Origin: Synchiropus splendidus
Lineage: Eukaryota > Chordata > Actinopteri > Syngnathiformes > Callionymidae
Length of the DNA stretch: 64,000 bases
Direction of reading: 5' to 3'
Assembly (NCBI RefSeq): GCF_027744825.2
Contig: NC_071334.1
Coordinates: forward strand, 69,215,937-69,279,936
The notes under the pieces were generated by a model. The model made no database searches. It was not told the origin of the DNA and saw only the letters and a program-made list of their open reading frames with translations. Numbering within the stretch: position 1 is the first letter of the stretch; each line of letters starts with the position of its first letter. Below are positions 24,449 to 35,206 of this stretch, piece after piece. A program made the translations under genes and the position numbers.

Positions 24449-25444
24449 TAGGGCTGGGTATCCATTCTAATTTCAAGAATCGATTTGATTCCGATTCTCA
24501 TGACTTAGAATTGATTATCACGATTCAATTTGATTCGATTCGATCCGATCTCGATTCAGGTTAGTATTTAAACCATTTTCTGAGCTGTTGGCATGATCAC
24601 ATGACAAGTTACACAACGTATTAATACTAGTATCATATTGACATTCCACAGGAAATGAATGAAGGATTCAAAGTGAATGATAATAAGGATCCAGACACAG
24701 AAGCCAGATGTGACTGCTCATGGGACTGGTGCATTATTAGAAATATGACATGAAAAATCCACCCAAAAGATGCTGCTGTTTAATACTAATGCATCTTTAT
24801 GTTATTATCAAAATGAAAAAAAGATATTCTCAGCCAGTGAAAATGTAAACAGAGTGCTGGTTACTGACTTCATCATTGCGCAGTATGTAAACAGTTCTCT
24901 GTGGTCTGTAGTACGTGTGAGAAGAGGTCCCACTCCTCATCAATAGAGTGAGTTGTCAGACTCGCGTAAGATTGCGAAGATGTCCACGTATCACTTGTAA
25001 TGCCCACCCTGACTGCTGACTGAAGCTTACTTTTCACGTTTTCTTTTACTGACTGGTGCATGTTTGGGATAACATTATCCCAGCTACTTTCATTAGCCGC
25101 CTGAAGCCCTCGTTTCCAACGACGGAAGACGGCGTTTATCTTTGCAAATGAAGCCCACAATCGCTTCAGTTATTTTGACAGAGCGTGCAGAATGACCCGC
25201 TAGTGGTAAAGTTCGCTCGAGTTTCATTTGTTGTGGCCCGGTGGATGGCTTGGACAGGAGCTCTGGGTGATGTCGCGTCACGTGACTCGTGAGGTCGTCA
25301 AAGGGCTTGGACTTCACCCGGCGAATATGTGTTAAAACGTAAATTAATTAATTAATCCGATCTTTGGACCTATGAATCGATTTCATGGAATTGATGTACG
25401 AATTGATTCAGAATCGGAAAATCGATTTTTTAAACACAGCACTA
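24449..25444. mobile_element. hAT transposon, 996 bp, internally deleted, perfect 8-bp target duplication
   Basis: The element starts TAGGGCTGGGTA and ends ACACAGCACTA, the complement of TAGTGCTGTGT. It is flanked on both sides by exactly ATAGCAAC (24441-24448 and 25445-25452). Both subterminal regions are rich in ATCGATTT/GATTCGATT words, the probable transposase binding sites. A minus-strand transposase remnant fills the middle. A full-length element would be several times longer, so this copy has lost most of the catalytic core and the C-terminal dimerisation region. The perfect duplication suggests a fairly recent insertion compared with the worn Tc1 copy. Confidence 0.9.
24873..25317 (-). 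pseudogene. hAT (BED zinc-finger/ZBED-like) transposase remnant
   Basis: hAT transposases carry an N-terminal BED zinc finger for DNA binding and an RNase-H-like catalytic core. The upstream frame (25317 down to 25093) has SHVTRHHPEL, matching the HxxxxH end of a BED finger, followed by KITEAIVGFICKD, the conserved helix after it. A frameshift then moves the reading into the frame 25160-24873, with RVGITSDTWTSSQSYASLT and WDLFSHVLQT. The D in TSDTW corresponds to the first catalytic residue of hAT enzymes. The N-terminal cysteines of the finger, the remaining catalytic residues, the insertion domain and the hATC dimerisation domain are all absent. Not functional. Confidence 0.9.
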
Positions 25445-25489
25445 ATAGCAACTGAAACGCTGTTACATATACAACGAAAGAAGCGGCAT

Positions 25490-25650
25490 CTTCTGGCTTA
25501 CCTAACGCCAACCTCATTTTTTTACGTGATGCACTGCCCACAGTGTCAGGATATGTGACATGATGTGTCGAGGAACATGAGGCTGCCTTCAGCGTCAGTA
25601 TCGCACGCAAAAGTCCATGTTCCCTATCCATTACTCTCTGGGAGTGTCCC
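25490..25650 (+). repeat. Copy of the dispersed repeat at 4895-5210
   Basis: Contains CCTAACGCCAACCTCA, then GGCTGCCTTCAGCGTCAG, then CGCACGCAAAAGTCCA and TTCCC, in the same order and orientation as 5115-5195. It lies about 45 bp beyond the right end of the hAT at 24449-25444. The inverted arm present near 4.9 kb is not recognisable here. Confidence 0.5.
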
Positions 25651-26379
25651 ACCACTCCTTGAGAAGCAAACATTTCACTGCCATCAATTCAATGAACGTA
25701 ACAAAGAATCTTTGGCGTCCTTGTTTCAGTCCATTCACTTCCTGATTGCCTGCATCTTGTTCCACGCCACCGTTCAGACATCTAGGACTGTGGGCGCCAG
25801 TTGCTCAGGTCATGGGGCATTCGCCAATTTCTGCATAATCCGAACAACAGCAGCAGCACGATGATGGTCCTCTCTGGACGCCACCTAAGTTGTTGAACTC
25901 AGAGGAGGTCCTGGGGCAGATCCAGGACCTGTAGGAGTGTCACTTAGCATTGAAGGTTTTACTTTTTCCTGAATAAGGTGAAATATAACTGCCAGCGACT
26001 TCATTCAGTCACTGACAGCAGTTGCTATAAGTCGTCTGTGACTCCGGAAAGAACCAAGCTGAGAGCAAAAGTGCTGATCAGGAGGATTTTCCTGCAGCGG
26101 CCGGTGTTGTCAGAGACTCTTCCTTCCTCTCGGCTTTAATTACAGCTCCGTCAGACTGCTGTTAAAAGCAGCAGCCCCCTCTAGTCGCCACGCAGATCAA
26201 TACGTGGCTCCGCACCAAAGACAGTCAAATGGTGAAGTGGAGGCGGAGAGTCTTCTGGAAGTTTTGGGTGGTTTCCTGGATCCTCAGAAAGGAGCCAGCG
26301 AGAGGAGCTTAAACCATTGAGCTGACAGAACCAAAACCTGCTTAGCAATCGAGGCTATCGAGGGGCAGGCGAGCAGAAA

Positions 26380-27010
26380 CACACACGAGCGACTTTAAAA
26401 AGTGCTGACATCCCAGCCAGAGAGAACGCCATCGCCAGTGAATGAAGCGACGCTCCTTCTGTCACAGCACATTACCCCCGACTGCTTCGGCGGGTGATTC
26501 ACTCGCAGAGTGTGACTCAGCAACACACGGCGGCGGGAAGATGTCATACACTGTTCGGCGAGCGAGCGAGCGCTCAATAGTCACACGCGCACACAGGCCA
26601 GTTCATGAATACGCAAGTGTGCACGGGCGCGAGCCGCCGCACACCAGCAGACGTCGGCTTTTTTCTCGGGCCATTTCATTTCACTTGATCTGGTGACACG
26701 GCGATGATCTCTATTTTGTCATTTCAAATGGTAATTGCCCCGTGTGGACGGAACGCAGGAGGAGGAGGAGGAGACGGACAGAGAGACAGGAGAGTCACTG
26801 AAGAGGAAGGAAAGTGGACAAATGAAGAGAAGTGCGCTCCCTTCTCTTTCACTCAGTCTAATTTCCTCGTCCCGTCCCTCTCCTGCTCTGCGCTGTAATT
26901 ATTCCTCAGCCATGCAGGATGTAATTACTCGCCCGCAGAACAAGAGACATGTCAATCCGGTCACTTTCTCATCCCCAGGTCGCTGGACAGACGCTCTGCA
27001 CTGAAGCTGT
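26380..27010. other. CpG-rich block with paired TAATTA sites; candidate regulatory element
   Basis: Between about 26525 and 26665 there are roughly 18 CpGs in 150 bp, far more than in most of the window. Further along, two TAATTA cores (26896-26901 and 26922-26927) lie 26 bp apart. CpG retention suggests an unmethylated region, and paired homeodomain cores suggest an enhancer. Also present is a GGAGGA run at 26757-26772. No first exon can be proposed: the frames across it lack domains. Confidence 0.25.
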
Positions 27011-29120
27011 TTTTGTGAAGAAGCGGGCGATGACATTGTCACGTTCCAGGGTAAGGAGGCGGCTGCTAAACTGCCGAGCGATGCTACGCTCACGTTGCTT
27101 CTCGACGCTTCGCCAGCAGCTGAAGACGTCTGTTCTCTGTCCGCTGTTAGCGCTCAGCCACGCACCTGAGCTATCACACAGCAATCATCTACTTCACAGA
27201 AACGTTTAAATGCTTAAGTAGCGCAGGCCGCTAAGCAATCACGCGCAAGGCCTGGGAAGAAACATCGGTCATGGGAACATCTGTCCACGCCAGAGCTGAG
27301 CAATCGTAATGCTCATTGTTAAAAGCACAGACAATGACGACCGTCCTAACACTCCACAGGCGAGTGACGTTGACCCCTTGGAGCAAACATGCGTCAACGT
27401 TGCTCCTGTTAAGAAGCCAAATTTGGGCAACAGAAGCCAACTCCACCACTCCAAACAAATATCAACACATGATCAGGGAGTCAAAAAACACGAAGGATAT
27501 AGCACTAAATAATGACCATAACATCGGCAACACATCAGATGGCTGCTGATGTAGCGTAAGCATCATGTAGCACCATCTACGACAATGACGTCGCTTGGAA
27601 ACACCTCTCACCATTGACAATGCTAATGCTAGCAATGCGCAACATCATGACATCTCTCTCTGTACGCACTTCAACAATGGCGTAGCTGACCAAAGGTGGC
27701 GAGGACATGGCTTGTAACACACGACAGGTTGGTGAAGAAATTGTGCCATTTTATCAGGAGGAAGAAGAATAGCTACATTGCCAACACTGCTGAGACAAGC
27801 TACGATGTTGCTCTTGGCACAACTGTGAGCTATGACATTGGATAAACACCACACAAAAACCTCCATTAGACAGCAAAAATATTGCTCACGCTAGCTTTAC
27901 CACCCTTACCTTAGTCTCTTTACACACTAGTTGATCTAGCTAAGCGTTGGCAGCCATGACGCCACCCAAAGCATCTCAGTTTTCCATTGATACAAGCTGA
28001 CAGAGGTGGCAGGTGGAGGAACTTTCAAATAGATTCAGAGACATTTCACCAAGAAGAAGATGTATAGCAGCATTTTTTGGAAATTAAACCTGAGTCTGGA
28101 GCCAAATTTAAGGCTAGGATCAGAGGTCAAGCTTGAAAAGTGATTCCACCCTTGATTTTTCAACTCAACAATGGCCCTGTAATAAAGTAGTGTGGTCATT
28201 CATGTGCTCCTCAGCTCCGCTCACAGTTGCAACACCACAGCCTCAACTGGAATTAAAAGTTATTCCGATCAATTGCAAGATTTCACACTTGTATGAGGTC
28301 ACGAGACATAAATATCCAGATCCAATTATGACTCTCTCAGGACTCCGGAGAGTCTGTTGGAGCATGAACTTTCAATATTTCCAAGTGGAAATAATCAGAG
28401 TGCGCAGGGCTCGACTGGAGCACAAGCACGTACAGTGATTCAGGTTTCAGAACTGCCACTCTCCACTGAGCAGACGCGGAGAGCAACGCAATTATGAAGC
28501 TAGCGTCGCGTGAAAACTCTGGTACAGTAGAATTAAAAAAGATTTGTCAGGCAGCTCATGAACCCAAAACTTCAATTCCACTTTTGAGACCCTGCTGCTT
28601 CAAAACCATGAACGGTGAGAACGCAGAAGACTCGACGATCATGAGACAACATATATTTCACAGAGAATACACTGCCTGTGGTGACGCTCGCAATGTTGAA
28701 CCCACACCAGTCTCCCACTGTGACGCCGGTATCTACATCATTGTGATGATAATAATCTCAGCTCTAGTCACCAAAACAGTAGAAAAATGATTTTTATTTT
28801 AACACTTCAAGTCATTCTTCCAAACAAATCTGTGAGACTTCTATTTTTCTTAAAGAAAGGTTCCATTGAAACAGAAATATTCGGCATCAGAGCCCAATAT
28901 ATCGTCTGCATAGTGAATGATATATTTATTTAGACTACATAAAACTGGTCTTTTTCCTCCCTGGTGCAAGTCAGCAGCACGTTTGTTAAAAAAAAATGTT
29001 ACCACCCATATGCACCTGATGGGCCAGACTCAGCCTCGAGTTGGAGTTCTATACCAACAGTGACCAACTACTTCAAAGAAAAATATATATATAGTGAGAA
29101 AAAAATATCTATATTATCAC

Positions 29121-29140
29121 ATTATTATTATTATTATTAT
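29121..29140 (+). repeat. (ATT)n microsatellite
   Basis: Six to seven uninterrupted ATT units. Confidence 0.85.
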
Positions 29141-29379
29141 ATGAGTTATATGGCTAAAAATCAGAAACATTCTTCTCAAAAAACCTAGCTCTTCTTCTTC
29201 TTCCTTGTAAAATGTCCCGTAAAGACCTGTAAGCAGCACAAGGTGACAAAGTCACCAAAGGTTCGCAGTTACAGCCCAGGTCCGGTTGTGTTGGTTGTTT
29301 TTCTGCCTTCCACGTGACAGTCATTTCACTGTGATATTATGTACACATGAAAAGCAAGTAATCATCATGTTTGGAGGCC

Positions 29380-29680
29380 GACGTGATAAAGAACTTTACG
29401 AAGGAGTCTGGTCGCAGACCGTCAAGGTTGGTGACACCTCCAGACATGATGACCTTCAAGAACAAGTGAGAGCAGATGATAGTGTAAATGGTCATCCAGA
29501 GAGATGGACACAGAAGGAGGTGGAGAGGAGGGTGTGTGCTGTCCAGGAATGGCGTGGTCGCTTCCAACTACTCCAAGTTTGGAGGACAGATGTTGGAAGA
29601 CAGGTTGAAGGAGAGAACAGAGAGGTTCATGATGAGGGAGGATGGTGAGAGAGCAGAGTGAAGGTGAACTCACAGAAACA
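29380..29680 (+). repeat. Purine-rich degraded repeat, possibly the LINE tail seen at 2560-2960
   Basis: Shares words such as AGAGATGGA, GAGGACAG, GAGGTTCATGATGA and GGATGGTG with 2560-2960, and has the same strong purine bias on the plus strand. The 120-codon frame at 29286-29648 includes CAVQEWRGRFQLLQVWRTDV but no diagnostic motif. The relation is suggested only by word order and could be due to composition. Confidence 0.25.
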
Positions 29681-31137
29681 TGGAGCGCAACGAGGAACCA
29701 AGACTAATGGTGAAGTTAAAAGTCTGCATCCAGTTGGTCATAATGAATCAAAAAACATTCGCTCATATTTTTTTTTGATCAAAGTTAAAACGATCGCTGC
29801 GGCTACAGACAAAGCACCACATTTCAAAAGGCACAAAAGTTGGCGCCAATATCTTCTCAGATCCAGCGCTGTAAATCCCGGGGATTATACAATCCCAATC
29901 TGTTGGGTGATGTGGGAGGTGTGTGCTGCAAACTGCGGCCCGATTTCTCAACTTCACCGCACACATTTGGAGAGAAAGCGTGCCGAGGAACCCAGGTTTC
30001 GCCGTGGCGCCTGGATTATACGCAGTCTGCCATCTATCCACACTCGGAATCGCAATGTACACAATCAAATTTGCACATCTCTCTGAGCACGAGAGAGGAA
30101 AAGTTTCAGTGAAACTATATGAAGCGAGGTATTAAAAGCAGGATGGATGATGCCTTTTTTGTTTGCTTTTGCTTTACAGCACCGAATTCTAATGTCTTTT
30201 TCCCCGCTATGAACTTTTAAACAGATTTAGCAAATCTTCTCCGTTTATTTTTCCATCTGCGTCTCTGGAGGGCAAATCTTGTTTGCAGTGAATAAAAGTG
30301 GAGGCGCTGCAGCGGAATTGCCTTCAGAAGTCCAAAGACAGTGGAGTCTGAAGTGTTTCCCCTGATGATCAATTACGTTAGACTGCGATCAATGTGTGAG
30401 CAAGAAAAAATATTGATGAGCCTTTTGAGAGACGTGTCGGGATAAGTGCCGAACAAGAGGGTTATTACGTATCAATGCGGAATAAGAAACCAGACGGCAA
30501 ACGCTGAAATACGGCTGAAGGTGATATTGATATTCATCGCGTTATTGGCTTCTGAATAATGCCGTCAATACCGCGTGGGCTAATAAGCTTGTTAGCGTTC
30601 GCCAGCATTCAGGGTTTAGGAAGCAGGCCGGGAGTGTATTAGCATCACTGATTCACAGCCTGCACATTAAGATTCACGGCGGCGACTTACCCGGTGATGC
30701 ATTGGAGGAGCGCGGCCGATCATTCACTGGAGGGAGAGGAGAAGAAAACAAAAGGATTTTAGATGAATATTAATGCAGATGTGAGCACAAGATGAACTCT
30801 TCATATGGAGGGAAAGAGAGCTGCTTGTTAGCATCGCTAATGAAGACGAATAAGGCTTTTTAAAAGTTGTACTCTGCTCTGCTTCTCCGAGTCGGAGGCC
30901 GTGGTTCCCCGACACCCATGGAAGTCTCGTGAACCAAAGACAGTCCGGTGCATTCACTTGTTCACCTTGGTTAAAACTCCAACACAGCACTCTTAATAGT
31001 ACACATTTTTAATTGTCAAAAACTTTTATATATCGGTTTGTGCACAAAAAAACCCAATATCATGTCAAAATATATAAAATATATAAATAAATAAAATAAA
31101 AAAGAATCACCATCTCTATACGCTTGACTTTGTGTTC
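29681..31137. other. No gene recognised; includes a candidate conserved block
   Basis: Overlapping frames of 90-142 codons at 29658-30135 on both strands carry no domain. The part 30230-30725 is described separately. From 31010 to 31110 the sequence is AT-rich with AAATA runs. Confidence 0.4.
30230..30725. other. Candidate conserved non-coding element
   Basis: A repeat-free 0.5-kb block with words typical of developmental enhancers: GATCAATTACG, CTAATAAGC, ATTCATCGCG and GGCTTCTGAATAATG, together with scattered CpGs. No open frame spans it. Inference only. Confidence 0.2.
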
Positions 31138-32273
31138 TGTTAGCTACAGACTGGGTCGTCTGAACAACGCCAGCATGGCATTCAGCGTCAGAACCACCGT
31201 GGAGCAGTGTTCTGAGTCACAACAGTCGAGATCGCTGCTTGTTTCAAAAACCAATGATTATTTGGACGTGGATAGACGCAAAAGAACAATTGCTCGCGCT
31301 CAAACTGAGAGAGAGTGGTGATCAAATCAAGCGCTCCTTGTCATTCATCAGGCTGCAGAGACGCAGGAAGAGCGCTCAAATATAAAGTTCTATCATCAGA
31401 GGAGTGACTTCTTCCCTCATGATCTCATGAAAAAGGACTAAAAAAAGCTTGGAACGTGAAATCGCAGCTTAACAGAACTACAGAAGCTCAGCTCCAAATA
31501 ATGTCTCCACTGTCCTCCAAAGCCTGACCATCCAGATAGGTGTTTCTAAGGAGAAACCTTGAACCTACAGCTTAAATATAACTACTGAATTATTATCTAT
31601 ATTTTACCACACCATATGTATTTATAAAGCACTTAAAAAGCAATACAAGATCGTCACTAAGTGCTGTGCAACTGTAAAATCAGGATAAAACAGACATGAA
31701 AAACAATAAATACATCAAGTTAAATACACTAAAAATAACTAAAAAGATCAGCTGTGCAGTTGTATAAAAGCCAAAGAGTCAAAGTGTGTTTTAAGAAGTG
31801 TTTTTAAAGTGGACAGTGATGGTGCCTGTCTAACATGGAGAGGGAGGGCAGTCCATAGCCGAGGGCCACAGACTGAGAAAGGCCGGTCTCCCCTCATCCT
31901 CCGCTTAGTTTTAGGTACCTCCAGGAGCAGCTGGTCAGCTGACCTCAAGGACGGCGGAGGAACGTAGGTACTGAGCGGCAAGACCATTTACAGCTCTAAA
32001 AACAAACAGAAGAACTTTCAAATCAATTCTAAAAGTCACAGGCAGCCAGTGGAGAGAAGCTAAAATAAGGGTGAGGCGCTCACTTTCCCGTGACCCTGTT
32101 AAGAACCTGGCTGCAGCATTCTGGACCAACCGCAGACGGGACATTATTTTGTTGTAGTTCACTGCTTAATAAAGGTTAAAAGTTCAATAAAAGAGAGAGA
32201 GCAAACTCTCAGAACATGAAATAACCATTTGAATAATCGTGGTTATCATTTTTGCCATAATCGTCCAGCCCTA
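31138..32273 (-). mobile_element. hAT-type element of the 819-bp family, copy 2, interrupted by a LINE
   Basis: On the minus strand it starts at 32273 with TAGGGCTGGACGATTATGG, the same end type as copy 1. It resumes at 31607 after the LINE and follows copy 1 down to about 31138 (GTAGCTAAC). Shared interior words include GAACTACAACAAAATAATG (copy 1 GAGCTACAATAAAACAATG), GTTATATTTAA and GAGCGCTTGATTTG. The segment corresponding to the last ~180 bp of copy 1, including its right terminus, is missing, so no target duplication can be defined. Confidence 0.75.
31608..32140 (-). mobile_element. 5'-truncated L2/CR1-like LINE nested in the hAT copy
   Basis: The coding remnant runs on the minus strand from about 32137 to 31748. 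The first frame reads LRLVQNAAARFLTGSRESE and SLHWLPVTFRIDLKVLLFVF. After a frameshift around 31965-31985 the second reads SLRSADQLLLEVPKT, GDRPFSVCGPRLWTALPLHV and APSLSTLKTLLKTH. These are the conserved C-terminal end of fish L2/CR1-like reverse transcriptases. A short AT-rich 3' UTR follows, ending near 31608 with AGTGCTTTATAAATA. Only the last ~530 bp is present, the usual result of incomplete reverse transcription. The insertion point is fixed by comparison with copy 1 of the hAT. Confidence 0.8.
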
Positions 32274-33199
32274 ATTGTTAGTGTTATCAAAAATAGTCCT
32301 GCAATATTGTTAGTTGTATCACAAATAAGTAAGGTAAACCTCATCTCCTCGCTGCATGGTGATTTTAAAACCATGAGGATCATGTGTAATTCACCTCCAC
32401 ACCTGAGGGGCAGTCGTGAGAGGCACACACAGAAGAAGAAGCACTTCAAGTGCCGGGGAGTGGGTGAAGCTGAAGTGACATGCTTTGACTCGTTCTCGAA
32501 CGGTTGCTTGGACAACACCCACCCACACAGCTGACAACATGAATTCAACATCTCTGAACGTGTTTTCGGAGCTAGTCATATTGAGCTTCCGCTCGGCTGA
32601 GACTAGCAACTCACTCCCGCCCGATATTTGATTGCAGCTTCCCAAAAGTGCAATAAAACAAGCCACTGGGTCCCAGCTGCAACACGTGCACAGCGCGGTG
32701 TTTAATCAAGCGTCAGCGCATTCGTCGATATCAATGAGAAATCCATGCTTATTATAAAACACGAAAAACAAGCAGTCCAGCGGAACGTCGAGTAAACACA
32801 GCCGACATCATATTGAGACATGTGGCGCTATTGATCCGACACCGACGCAGCATCAAAGGCAGAGCTAAATCAAATTAGCAGCACGCGCTCGCACTTTGTT
32901 TGCTGCCAACCTTAATGCTTCTGTACGTCCTGGCTAATGAGGCTGCGGGACACACTGGAGAGCAGGCGTGGCGGCGGACTTATAGTCCATGACTTTATGG
33001 ACATTTTATTCCAGTAGTCTCCATACTAAACATTCGTATTGGAAGATCTCAGATGTATTTACTTTTGAGGAAAAAAAAACCCAATTAAAACAATTAAACT
33101 AAAAAACTACTACAGTTAAATGTAGCTTTAAAATAATTACAACTCATAAAGGGAAAGCGGAAGTGTTTAGGATTTTGAGAGTAGTGAATGATAAAAAAA
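32274..33199. other. No gene recognised
   Basis: Frames of about 100 codons cross 32229-32666 on both strands without a domain. The sequence becomes A-rich after 33060. Confidence 0.4.
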
Positions 33200-33297
33200 A
33201 GACACTATCTTTTGCCGTTTTGCTCACGAGGGCCACATAAATAGAGGCAAAGGGCCGGATGTGGCCCCCGGGTCATACATTTCCCACCTCCGGTCTA
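33200..33297 (-). mobile_element. One end of a hAT-type element
   Basis: Read on the minus strand from 33297 it begins TAGACCGGAGGTGGG, then ACCCGGGGGCCACATCCGG, a terminus common in fish and other vertebrate hAT elements whose ends read CAGGGGTGGGC...GGGCCACATCCGG. The other end was not found within the preceding 1 kb, so the length is unknown. It is related in style to the element at 676-1048. Confidence 0.45.
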
Positions 33298-35169
33298 GCG
33301 CCACCTTCTCCTCAGAGAAAGCCCCGACGGTTCTGTTCAAGGGTGGACCAGAAAAGAGGTCGACAATATTATCGAGAATCATTTCACGTCCAATGACATC
33401 TTCATCACAGTTTCCACGAGGATCATCTGTCAGACAAGCCGAAGGTAACAAACTTTTCAAACAGTTCCACTGCCTGAGCTCGTCCCTGGAACTCATCTCC
33501 CTGCAGCCCAGAGGTCCCTGACCAGAGCCTGACCGTGGCCAGACTGTTCAGACCTCATCACACCAATGGGCAGCCCTCACCAGTGGCAGGGGTGACATCT
33601 GTAAAGGGCCGTAATGAGATCCTTCAGTGAGCCAATGAAGTCCCAGAGAAGCTGGGAGAGCGACGCCTGCAGCTGGTCATTATCTGCTCCGCTCGCCGCG
33701 GAATCATAAACAGCTCTCTGCCAAATAAAACCTCTCGGACCTCTCGGCCGGGTGCACGCCGCTTGATGGAACTCTCATTTATTCATTGTAAGGACTCAAG
33801 GTTTGCCCAACGCTTGCTGTATTTACAAGGACTTTTATGATGCAATTCATAACTCTTCCGCTGATCCAACCTGTGACCCGACACGGCGGCTCGGTCCCGG
33901 CCTTGAGCGGCGTATAAAAGCCACACAGCATGTCTTCATCATTACAAATGGCTGTCTGTGTCTGCGCGGACCTGTGATCATCCGTCATCACCGGCGACTT
34001 TATCTATCCGTTGCCAGGGAGAGCGCCACCGTGGAGACGGGGACGACCCCAAAGGTGAGGAAGGCAGCTGATGAGGGGAGGCAGAGAGAGCGCGAAAACA
34101 AGAGCCTGCCACGGAAGAAACACCATTAGACGTAACGAATGTCAGTCTGTCATTGCCGCTGCATCATCCAGGTGCCTTTGCCAATTATCCTGACAGCCAA
34201 AAGGTCCGCTCTCCTTCCCGCCGGGGAGAGCGCCGGCGCCAAGCGGTGGCCTTGTTAGAGTTTCCACTGGGGACGACCACGTCAACTGGAGAACAGAGAT
34301 AAAGCAAGACTCACCTACGAGAGCAGGAGCTAAGAGGGAGAGCAGGGGAGACTTGTGGATGACCAACAGACCACCGACTGACGTCTGCGATCGAATATTG
34401 TCCGCCGCAGTAGCCAGTCATCTTCCCTGTTAGCTCTGGAGTGTTTGCCTTATAGTTCAAGAGTGTACTGTCACACACACCAGGCGGTCATTTCTCCCAC
34501 GCCGGGCTCCACGCTGATGTGGACTTGAAATCAAGAGATTAACATCACGGATCCCCACGACGAAGAGAAGGTTCTTCAGAGAGGAACTCTGGAACAGTCC
34601 TGACCCGCAGGATTTCGATAAAATGACACCATTTTTTTCTGAATTTAGACTTTTGATGGATGGATGGCAACGGTGTTCCAGCACCTCCTACAGTCCACGT
34701 GGTTTCATGCCGCTTCCACTTTGTTCAGACGACTCAATTGTGTGAGAGAACAAAATGTTTCACAGTTTAAAATGCAATTCAATGATGTCCTCTCGAGTGT
34801 GTTGGTGACACACGACTGTCACTGTCAAAAAAGACGTCGTGATAACGGCAATATTCCAAACATCCTTTTCTGTCAAAAAGTGTGAACCGGAAACAAATGG
34901 AAGTCAATCAAAGATTCCCACTTTCAGACGATGAAGGTAAATAGATATTTCCATGATTTTACTAAGCAATTACTTTCCATAACATGAGCAACTCAGCTGG
35001 AAATTTCATTTTAATAATCTGCGAAGCGTAAAATAATCCTTGGGGAAATTTTGCCCACTCACCTGGTTCCGTTTTTAACTTTGTATCAACTTGTTTCCAG
35101 TGGCAGATATCAGGTCTCTTCACTAGGAAAATAACGATACTATCAACAAATATTTTAAGAATTATTGTA
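33298..35169. other. No gene recognised; contains a weak exon candidate
   Basis: No repeats recognised. 33581-33717 is described separately. A plus-strand frame of 108 codons (33803-34129) has no domain. Confidence 0.4.
33581..33717 (-). other. Weak candidate exon
   Basis: On the minus strand a 137-bp segment follows TTTTATTTGGCAG (acceptor-like) and is followed by GTGAGG after CCACTG (donor-like). It stays open in one frame for 45 codons and reads DQLQASLSQLLWDFIGSLKD, then LITALYRCHPCH, an amphipathic-looking sequence with many G/C third positions. I do not recognise the peptide. A chance open frame of this length is not rare (about one in ten), so this may simply be conserved non-coding DNA. 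Confidence 0.15.
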
Positions 35170-35206
35170 CAATCATTCAAATTGCCGCACCTCCAGCCAC
35201 CAGTCC

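Larger units (their letters stand above)
25653..29379. other. Long single-copy stretch, no gene recognised
   Basis: No transposon ends or domains. Includes the CpG-rich block at 26380-27010 described separately, and an (ATT)n run at 29121-29140. Confidence 0.4.

Noticed and set aside
29840..30135. Several 70-140-codon frames around 30 kb as a gene
   Set aside because: They overlap in different frames on both strands, without domains or consistent codon use.
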